DNA of 29,697 nt. It comes from JBGQJN01 sp964423175 (GTDB taxonomy: Bacteria > Patescibacteriota > Minisyncoccia > 2-02-FULL-40-12 > IGHO2-01-FULL-4-A). The position numbers and the translations under genes are program-made. The notes below the pieces were generated by a model. That model worked only from the letters and a program-made list of their open reading frames with translations. It was not told the origin of the DNA and made no database searches. The DNA lies in contig CAYRDM010000002.1 of the NCBI GenBank assembly GCA_964423175.1, forward strand, positions 1 through 29,697. The letters are read 5' to 3'. Position 1 is the stretch's first letter. Each line of letters starts with the position of its first letter. Below, piece after piece: positions 6,118 through 12,451 of the stretch.

Positions 6118-7677
6118 CTAAATAGCACTTCCCTCTTTTGAATTAGCCCTATTCTTCAACCTCAACATAACGGCAACTAAAAGAGCGTAGACCAGAACAA
6201 CCTCCCACCAATTTAATTGTATACTTAGGGTCGCCCAGCTTGGTGCTGCGAAAAATTTAATTATATTGAGCTCTATCGTTGTAAAAAGCCATGCGAAATA
6301 GCCGATAAATTTGCCCAGGAATGGCAACAGCAAACCACCGATGCCGCTGGCAAACCCCAAAATCATAGCAAAAGGAATCGTAGGCAAAACTATCAAATTT
6401 GTTGGAAGTGATGTAACTGAAAAGTTCTTAAAATAATATAGCAACAAAGGCAGAACAAGTATTTGAGCCGAGATTGTCATGGTTAAAGTCTCTCTGAAAT
6501 CAAAAAAGTTGGGAAATTTTGAAAAATATTTTTCGATTATCGGAACTAGATAAATAATTCCCAATGTTGCCGCAAATGAAAGCTGGAATCCGATATCATA
6601 TCGCAAAACAAGAGGATTCACGAGAACCATGATCGCTCCGACAAGGACAATGGCATTACGGGGATCACTTAACCTCCCCTCCCGCCTAGCGAGAAGGACC
6701 AGCATACCCATAATAGCGGCTCGAACAACGGAAGCCTGAGCACCTGTTAGTATCGTAAAAATTAAAACAGCAACAAGAGAGAACCAAAATGCTGTTTGCC
6801 GGCGCAAAAACAAAAGAAAAATTGAAGATATTATCGAAGCAATGATAGTTATATTATATCCAGAAACGGCCAATACGTGACTTATACCGGTACGGCTGAA
6901 ATCATCTTTTAAATCCTGGGGTATTTGAGAACGGCTTCCCAATAAAATACCGTTTATAAAAGAGGCGTTGGGTTCAGATACCGATTTTGAAACAGATTTT
7001 TCAAAAATATCTTTTATTGCAAAAATACTTTTAAAAATATCGATTTTAAAAAAATCGTATTTACTCAAAACACCGCCTGATGAACTTTTTTTGATTTCAG
7101 GATAACTTAAAACAGTAAAAACCCCATCTTTTGCCAAATAAGATTTATAATCAAAATCATTAAAATTTTCTGGTGTTTTTACATTGCCAAAAATCTGTAG
7201 CCTATCTCCATATTTATAGATTGGGTAAGAATCTGTGGTGACCAGTATTTTCTCATCGGTATTTATTAAATATTTGTCTGCAATTAATTTTTTGGCATAA
7301 AAAGGAAAAACTTGTTTATTCCCTTTCACTTCGGGTTGGTCACTTATATAACCCAGTAAATAAACTTTTATTGGATGTTTATTGGAAGGATCGACTACTT
7401 GGTTCTGTGCCTCAGCAAATTTTTGTATGTTCCTCGTTTTTTCAACCGTAGTATTAAAATGCAAAACACCTGCAAGGAAAAACAAACTCAAAAAAGAAAT
7501 AAAAGCTAAACGCGGGTTAAGAAGCTTGGAATCTCGACGGTAAAAAATCGATATCAACAGCGCGCAAAAAACAGCAGCTATCAAAACCGTATTTTTTGAA
7601 GGATTAAAAAAAGAACCGGCAAATACTCCGCCGATAAAAGATAATAGTGTATAAAAAAATATTTGGGATTTATGCAT
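6118..7677 (-). CDS. comEC: ComEC/Rec2 family DNA-uptake channel protein
   Basis: Inner-membrane channel that carries single-stranded DNA into the cytoplasm during transformation. The first ~200 residues have two or three membrane helices and an OB-like DUF4131 region ('KYGDRLQIFGNVKTPENFND'). The competence domain follows with 'SFINGILLGSRSQIPQDLKD' and 'ISHVLAVSGYNI', the core ComEC signature, and then many helices. The C-terminal MBL domain of full-length ComEC is missing here and is encoded by the next gene. I chose ATG at 7675-7677 (519 aa); a TTG at 7687-7689, right after the previous stop, would give 523 aa and has a better-placed GGAG. Gram-negative-style uptake would pair it with the pilus genes in this window. 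Confidence 0.9.
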   Translation of the reverse strand: MHKSQIFFYTLLSFIGGVFAGSFFNPSKNTVLIAAVFCALLISIFYRRDSKLLNPRLAFISFLSLFFLAGVLHFNTTVEKTRNIQKFAEAQNQVVDPSNKHPIKVYLLGYISDQPEVKGNKQVFPFYAKKLIADKYLINTDEKILVTTDSYPIYKYGDRLQIFGNVKTPENFNDFDYKSYLAKDGVFTVLSYPEIKKSSSGGVLSKYDFFKIDIFKSIFAIKDIFEKSVSKSVSEPNASFINGILLGSRSQIPQDLKDDFSRTGISHVLAVSGYNITIIASIISSIFLLFLRRQTAFWFSLVAVLIFTILTGAQASVVRAAIMGMLVLLARREGRLSDPRNAIVLVGAIMVLVNPLVLRYDIGFQLSFAATLGIIYLVPIIEKYFSKFPNFFDFRETLTMTISAQILVLPLLLYYFKNFSVTSLPTNLIVLPTIPFAMILGFASGIGGLLLPFLGKFIGYFAWLFTTIELNIIKFFAAPSWATLSIQLNWWEVVLVYALLVAVMLRLKNRANSKEGSAI

Positions 7678-7689
7678 CAAACCAGTCAA

Positions 7690-8292
7690 TTAAGTAACTG
7701 CTCCAAGCTCTCTTAAAACTGACTCAAAGGCATTTATGGCAAAAATTGCCTGTTGATGGGTTAACCTAAAATTAGCGTCATGAACTAAAAGATTACGAAG
7801 CTTGTGCGCATCCCAAAGATATTGCAAATTCACTATCTGATCAGGCTTAATAAGCATTAAGCGCTCGCCCATGCTTTCACCGGCAAATCCTCCTGATTTC
7901 AGAACATCGTCAACAAACTTATCTCCCTCTATGACCGCAAGCTTCCATTCGGCCTCAACGAAAGAGTTAACATGGCTTCTTATTTCATCCCAGCGATTGT
8001 TATAAGCGGTCTGAACTTCTGCTGGTGGGTTGAATTCACCTACAAGCTCTCTAACTTGAGTCTTATAAAGAACAGAAATCTTCCTGCTAACCCATACAAA
8101 AATTGCTCCGAAGATTATGCTTAAAATAATTGCGACTATCCTTATATCAGAAATCAAACCCTGATAATTAAAGTTTTTAATATAATTTATACTTGAATTA
8201 TAAATCGCCGCCACTTGAGGAATATAATCGGTCGCAAATTTCACTTCAGGAGAACCCGGCAACCCCAATACTGATATAGCAAATATTATCAT
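7690..8292 (-). CDS. Membrane protein with a HEPN-like RNLLVH motif
   Basis: 200-residue protein. A transmembrane helix lies near residues 50-69 ('DIRIVAIILSIIFGAIFVWV'), preceded by a weakly hydrophobic N-terminus. The cytoplasmic part (about 95-200) is helical, with 'EAEWKLAVIEGDKFVDDVL', 'GESMGERL' and 'LWDAHKLRNLLVHDANFRLT'. RNLLVH (166-171) fits the R-(N/H/D)-x3-H form of the HEPN Rx4-6H motif, set in a helix as expected. This resembles a hypothetical membrane-protein type that I believe recurs in Parcubacteria. Ribonuclease activity is an inference from one motif. The gene overlaps gatA by 4 bp (ATGA) and ends just before comEC. Confidence 0.8.
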   Translation of the reverse strand: MIIFAISVLGLPGSPEVKFATDYIPQVAAIYNSSINYIKNFNYQGLISDIRIVAIILSIIFGAIFVWVSRKISVLYKTQVRELVGEFNPPAEVQTAYNNRWDEIRSHVNSFVEAEWKLAVIEGDKFVDDVLKSGGFAGESMGERLMLIKPDQIVNLQYLWDAHKLRNLLVHDANFRLTHQQAIFAINAFESVLRELGAVT

Positions 8293-9713
8293 GATTTTGA
8301 TTCTTCTAAATTATTGGCAACTTGCAAAATTTTAGATTCTGAAAAATGGCTACCTATTATTTGAAAACCGACTGGCAAACTTTTGCCATCAATATCTATA
8401 TTACCACAAGGAATAGATATTGCCGGCAAACCAGCTAGGTTAACAGGGGCGGTGTAAATATCTGCTAGATATGCCGCCAACGGATCATCTAGTTCGCCTA
8501 TTTTTGGAGCAGGATAAGGCATCGTCGGTCCAACTATCACATCAAACCTCTTGAATACATTCTCAAAATCTTTTGAAATCAAAGCCCTAACTTTTTGAGC
8601 CTTTAAATAAAAAGCGTCATAATAACCCGAAGAAAGGGCATATGTGCCAAGCATAATGCGACGCTTTACTTCATCCCCCAAACCCTCCTCTCTCGAATCT
8701 AGATACACATCAAGCAATGTTTGTTTTTTATTTTCAGAATTTTTTGATTTCCCATATTTAATGCCGTCATATCTTGCGATATTAGATGAGACTTCGGAAG
8801 ATACGATTAAGTAGTAGGTAGCAATTGCGTAATCTATCATTGGCAAACTAACGCTATCTACATGCGTGCCCAGCGACTGAAGTTTAGAGATTGTTTTTTG
8901 AACGAGATTATTTACTTCGTCATTTAAACCCTTACCAAAAAATTCCTTGGGAACCGCAACCCTTAAACCTTTTATAGGCTTTTGCAAATCAGCAGTGTAG
9001 TCAGGTACTATGTGCGTTCTAGTAATAGAAGTCGAATCCATCGGATCATGCCCTGCGATGTGATTCAAAACTATCGCTGAATCTTCTACTGTTTTTGTGA
9101 TCGGTCCTATTTGATCCAAACTCGAAGCCATGGCCATTAGACCATACCTGGAAACCAGACCATAGGTTGGCTTAAGACCGACAACACCGCAAAAAGAAGC
9201 CGGGTTGCGTATTGAACCCCCCGTATCTGAACCAAGGGCAAATACAGCCAAATCTGCGGCCACCGCAGCAGCAGAACCACCGGAAGACCCACCAGGAACA
9301 CGACTTTTATCATGCGGATTCATGGTCAACCCAAACGCGGAATTCTCAGTCGTCGCACCCATAGCAAACTCATCTAAATTTGTCTTACCAAGAAAAACTG
9401 CACCCGCTGATTTTAACTTTGAAATCACGGTTGCATCATAAGGAGCAATATAATTTTCGAGAATTTTAGAAGCGGCCGTGCAGCTATTGCCCTCTATCAA
9501 AATATTATCTTTAACCGCACACGGAACACCAAATAAAATGTTCTTCGTATTTTGTGTCCCCTCGACAAATTTTAAAATAGATAAGTATGCGTTGATATCC
9601 TTATTTTCATTGTCTATTTTTTTAATATATTCCTTAAATAACTCCCCAACAGAAAACTCACCTTTCTTAAGGCCGTCATTGACATTTTTTATTGTTTGTC
9701 CTATTATATTCAT
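8289..9713 (-). CDS. gatA: Asp/Glu-tRNA(Asn/Gln) amidotransferase subunit A
   Basis: Glutaminase subunit of GatCAB, which amidates Glu-tRNA(Gln) and Asp-tRNA(Asn). The amidase-signature triad is visible when numbered from the ATG at 9711-9713: K68 in 'PCAVKDN', S143 in 'PGGSSGGS' and S167 in 'SDTGGSIRNPA', with the K-to-S spacing of known GatA enzymes. At 474 residues it is normal length. An upstream in-frame start at 9773 would add 20 residues with no family match and would run into the divergent 88-aa gene, so I reject it. gatC lies 340 bp upstream on the same strand, split off by that opposite-strand gene; gatB is not in the window. A plus-strand promoter lies inside its first 35 bases. 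Confidence 0.96.
   Translation of the reverse strand: MNIIGQTIKNVNDGLKKGEFSVGELFKEYIKKIDNENKDINAYLSILKFVEGTQNTKNILFGVPCAVKDNILIEGNSCTAASKILENYIAPYDATVISKLKSAGAVFLGKTNLDEFAMGATTENSAFGLTMNPHDKSRVPGGSSGGSAAAVAADLAVFALGSDTGGSIRNPASFCGVVGLKPTYGLVSRYGLMAMASSLDQIGPITKTVEDSAIVLNHIAGHDPMDSTSITRTHIVPDYTADLQKPIKGLRVAVPKEFFGKGLNDEVNNLVQKTISKLQSLGTHVDSVSLPMIDYAIATYYLIVSSEVSSNIARYDGIKYGKSKNSENKKQTLLDVYLDSREEGLGDEVKRRIMLGTYALSSGYYDAFYLKAQKVRALISKDFENVFKRFDVIVGPTMPYPAPKIGELDDPLAAYLADIYTAPVNLAGLPAISIPCGNIDIDGKSLPVGFQIIGSHFSESKILQVANNLEESKS
9679..9707 (+). promoter_or_regulatory. Near-consensus promoter inside the 5' end of gatA, facing the 88-aa gene
   Basis: TTGACA (9679-9684), a 17-bp spacer and TATTAT (9702-9707, 5 of 6 matches) point to a start near 9714. 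The region is antisense to the first codons of gatA. The short leader contains AAAAAAGG before the ATG at 9744. Confidence 0.7.
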
Positions 9714-9743
9714 AAGTCTTTTGAAAAAAGGTCTCAAAACACC

Positions 9744-10010
9744 ATGTACGTCGTTAAGTGCGAGAGGACTCATTTAAAGGCAATGCTTTTAGAAGCTCTA
9801 CGAGAAACAACTGACAGCCAATCTGACTTTTTTACTGTCAGTATGATTGAGGTAATTATAAATACGATAGTAGTTCGCCCTCTAGAGCAACATGAGCTTG
9901 AAAGCATAGCCAGAGAAATGGTTCTCGAAGGACTGCTTTTAGAGCAAGCCGGCGGTAAATTCCATTTACCTGCTAGAGTAACCTACCTGCCTGCCGCCAC
10001 TTCACAGTAA
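9744..10010 (+). CDS. Small hypothetical protein, possibly winged-helix
   Basis: 88-residue protein from ATG 9744 (MYVVKCERTHLK...). I prefer this start because a strong promoter predicts transcription from about 9714, which excludes the longer ORF starting at 9696. No signal or membrane segment. A helical N-terminus is followed by 'ELESIAREMVLEGLLLEQAG' and 'KFHLPARVTYLP', a pattern like the recognition helix and wing of small winged-helix proteins; this is a guess from secondary-structure periodicity. It is monocistronic: own promoter (9679-9707) and own terminator (10028-10050). It sits on the opposite strand between gatC and gatA, genes that usually adjoin. Confidence 0.75.
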   Translation: MYVVKCERTHLKAMLLEALRETTDSQSDFFTVSMIEVIINTIVVRPLEQHELESIAREMVLEGLLLEQAGGKFHLPARVTYLPAATSQ

Positions 10011-10027
10011 ACATTTATAGGCATCCC

Positions 10028-10050
10028 AGCCCGGCTAAATCCGGGCTTTT
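10028..10050 (+). terminator. Rho-independent terminator after the 88-aa gene
   Basis: AGCCCGG (10028-10034) pairs with CCGGGCT (10041-10047) over a 6-nt loop and is followed by TTT then AATTT. It lies 18 bp after the TAA at 10008-10010. On the minus strand no U-tract follows, so it mainly serves the plus strand. Confidence 0.8.
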
Positions 10051-10053
10051 AAT

Positions 10054-10353
10054 TTAAAAAACATTTTTGACTTTCAAATAATTATCCTTTTTATCTGGCG
10101 TCAAAGCAATCAATTTTTGAGAAATCGCTGCGTCTGAATGTAAGGCTGGCTCATCTGGCCTCAAAACATTTTCAAGACCAATAGCTCTGACCGCAGGTTC
10201 GACATCATCTGTTTTTAACTCATTAAGCTTCTCAAAATAACCCAAAATGGATCCTAATTGCTTTGCCATTCTCTCCTCCTCCTCTGAAGTCAATCTTATC
10301 CTAGCAAGTTTCGCGATATGTTCTATTTCTTTTTTATTTATTGTACTCATCAA
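10054..10353 (-). CDS. gatC: Asp/Glu-tRNA(Asn/Gln) amidotransferase subunit C
   Basis: Small stabilising subunit of GatCAB that wraps around the GatA-GatB interface. The 99-residue product shows the family pattern: 'IEHIAKLARIRLTSEEEERM', 'LGSILGYFEKLNELKTDDVE' and the C-terminal 'LRPDEPALHS'. Two adjacent ATG codons (10353 and 10350) leave the exact start open by one residue. It follows ligA by 1 bp, so it is probably cotranscribed with DNA ligase, separately from gatA. Confidence 0.95.
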   Translation of the reverse strand: MMSTINKKEIEHIAKLARIRLTSEEEERMAKQLGSILGYFEKLNELKTDDVEPAVRAIGLENVLRPDEPALHSDAAISQKLIALTPDKKDNYLKVKNVF

Positions 10354-10354
10354 T

Positions 10355-12358
10355 TTAGTTTAACATATCCAAGAAATCTTTTTCAGTTATTATTTTAACG
10401 CCCAACTTCTTAGCTCTGTCATACTTGCTCCCAGGCTCCTCTCCCGCAACAACATAATCAGTTTCCTTTGAAACGGAAGAAGAAACATTTCCGCCGTTCT
10501 CTCTAACTAAACCTTCCGCCTGTTCTCTAGAAAGATCCGGGAGCGAACCTGTAAAAATAAAGGTTATGTTTTTGAGTTTGTCCGATTTCTGAGCCGATTC
10601 CTGTTTCGTGATCTTCACGCCCACGCTCTCAAATTTTTCCAAAAGCTTCTTGTTATATTCTGAATTAAACCAGTCGTAGATGCTTTTTGCAACAACACTG
10701 CCGATATCTTTAATCCCGCTCAGACTTTCTTCATTAGCCTCCGATATTTTTTTAATTGTTCCAAAATTACGCGCCAAGTCTAAAGCAGTCTCTGAACCGA
10801 CATGAGGAATACCGAGTGCAAAAATAAATCTGTCCAACGTAATTTTTTTACGTGCTTGTATAGAACTGACCGTATTCTCGGCTGATTTTTCTGCGAATCT
10901 TTCAAGGTTTAACAGGTCTTCTTTCTCAAGAGTGTATAAATCTGGAGCGTCCTTAATCAAACCGGAATCCATCAACTGATCTATTATTTTTGGCCCAACC
11001 CCATCTATATCCATGGCACCTTTTGATACAAAATGGTAAATGGCCTCACGCCTTATCGCCGGACAGTTTTTATTAACACACTTGTAGGCGACTTCCCCCC
11101 CTACTCTCTTAACCGAATTGCCACAAACCGGACACTTTGTAGGAAAATGAAATATTTTTTCTCTACCATTTCTTAATTCTTTAATAGTCTTTTTTATATC
11201 TGGTATCACATCACCAGCACGACCAACGATGACGGTGTCACCGATTCTCACATCAAGACGCCTAATTTCGTCCTCGTTGTGCAACGTTGCCCTGCTTACT
11301 GTTGTCCCGCCAATCTCAACGGGTTCCAAAACCGCAACAGGAGTAAGCACTCCGGTACGACCAACACTAACAATAATGTCCCTAACTTTTGTGGTTGATT
11401 CAAGCGGTGAAAATTTGTATGCAATCGCTCCGCGAGGAGCCTTTCCGACAACTCCAAGCTTCTGAAACATTTTATTGTCATTCAAAATCACAACGATGCC
11501 ATCTATCTCATAGTTGAGAGTTTCCCGATGTTTCTCCCAATAATCTCTAAATTTCTGAACCTCATCAAGGTTTTTGCAAAACCTGTTGTGTTCATTTGTC
11601 TTAAAACCGAGATCTTTTAATGTTTCGTGTTCATCTTCGTGAACTTTCTGACCCAAATCTGTAATCAAAGAATAGGCAAAGGAATCCAAATGTCTTGAGG
11701 CTGTGATTTCTGGTTTTAATTGCCTGACGGAACCTGCTGCCAAGTTGCGCGGATTTGCGTATGCCTCTTCTCCCATTTTTAATTCCGCTTTGTTAACTTT
11801 TTCAAATTCTTTTTTACCAATAAAAACCTCCCCCCTAAGGACAAGCTGGCTTGGGACTTTTTGCTTATTAGAATGTAGAGACAAAGGTATAGCCTCTATG
11901 GTTTTTAAATTTTGAGTAACATTTTCACCGATTATGCCATTGCCGCGTGTTGAGCCAACTTTTAAAAATCCGTCCTCATATATCAGCTCGACTGCCAATC
12001 CATCTATCTTGAGTTCACAATAAAAACCGTCTTCAGTTGCCTTTGGATCTATGCGCCTCAAACGTTCCTGCCAATCCTGCATATCTTTAGCACCGAAAGC
12101 ATCGTTAAAAGAAAACATTCTGACGGGATGGATAAATTTTTCGAACTTTTTTAATGGCTTGCCGGCAACTCTCTGACTTGGCGAATCTGGTGTTATTAGA
12201 TCCGGATAATCCTGTTCCAAATCAAAAAGCTCTTTTTTCAAAGAATCTTCGGCAGATTCCTCGATTAAAGGTTTATCTAAAACTAACCGATGATATCGGT
12301 ATTTGTTTATAAGAACCTTGAGCTTCTCTATGCGTTCTTTTGCCTCTTGCTTATTCAT
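10355..12358 (-). CDS. ligA: NAD-dependent DNA ligase
   Basis: Seals nicks in replication and repair using NAD+. The 667 residues match the family's usual ~670. The order is: domain Ia at the N-terminus; the adenylation domain with the nucleophile K117 in 'CELKIDGLAVEL'; 'TRGNGIIGENVTQNLKTI'; 'EVFIGKKEFEKVN'; an OB fold with 'VGRTGVLTPVAVLEPVEIGG'; a four-Cys zinc finger ('CPVCGNSVKR' ... 'CVNKNCP'); helix-hairpin-helix repeats ('FALGIPHVGSETALDLARNF'); and a BRCT domain at the end ('FIFTGSLPDLSREQAEGLV'). All domains appear intact. gatC follows after 1 bp. A terminator upstream (12391-12422) isolates it from the large surface-protein gene. Confidence 0.98.
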   Translation of the reverse strand: MNKQEAKERIEKLKVLINKYRYHRLVLDKPLIEESAEDSLKKELFDLEQDYPDLITPDSPSQRVAGKPLKKFEKFIHPVRMFSFNDAFGAKDMQDWQERLRRIDPKATEDGFYCELKIDGLAVELIYEDGFLKVGSTRGNGIIGENVTQNLKTIEAIPLSLHSNKQKVPSQLVLRGEVFIGKKEFEKVNKAELKMGEEAYANPRNLAAGSVRQLKPEITASRHLDSFAYSLITDLGQKVHEDEHETLKDLGFKTNEHNRFCKNLDEVQKFRDYWEKHRETLNYEIDGIVVILNDNKMFQKLGVVGKAPRGAIAYKFSPLESTTKVRDIIVSVGRTGVLTPVAVLEPVEIGGTTVSRATLHNEDEIRRLDVRIGDTVIVGRAGDVIPDIKKTIKELRNGREKIFHFPTKCPVCGNSVKRVGGEVAYKCVNKNCPAIRREAIYHFVSKGAMDIDGVGPKIIDQLMDSGLIKDAPDLYTLEKEDLLNLERFAEKSAENTVSSIQARKKITLDRFIFALGIPHVGSETALDLARNFGTIKKISEANEESLSGIKDIGSVVAKSIYDWFNSEYNKKLLEKFESVGVKITKQESAQKSDKLKNITFIFTGSLPDLSREQAEGLVRENGGNVSSSVSKETDYVVAGEEPGSKYDRAKKLGVKIITEKDFLDMLN

Positions 12359-12390
12359 TTATAAGAACAATCTAGCATAAAATAAGACCC

Positions 12391-12422
12391 AAAAACAGCC
12401 CCGATATTACAATCGGGGCTGT
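12391..12422 (-). terminator. Strong rho-independent terminator after the surface-protein gene
   Basis: On the minus strand an 11-bp perfect stem, ACAGCCCCGAT/ATCGGGGCTGT (arms 12412-12422 and 12395-12405, loop of 6), is followed by TTTTT. It lies 30 bp after the surface-protein stop and 33 bp before the ligA start. Confidence 0.88.
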
Positions 12423-12451
12423 CGTAATTTCATCCATTTCAAACATAACAT

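Noticed and set aside
9714..9773. 20-residue N-terminal extension of GatA
   Set aside because: It overlaps the leader and start of the 88-aa plus-strand gene and has no counterpart in GatA; the ATG at 9713 gives normal length.
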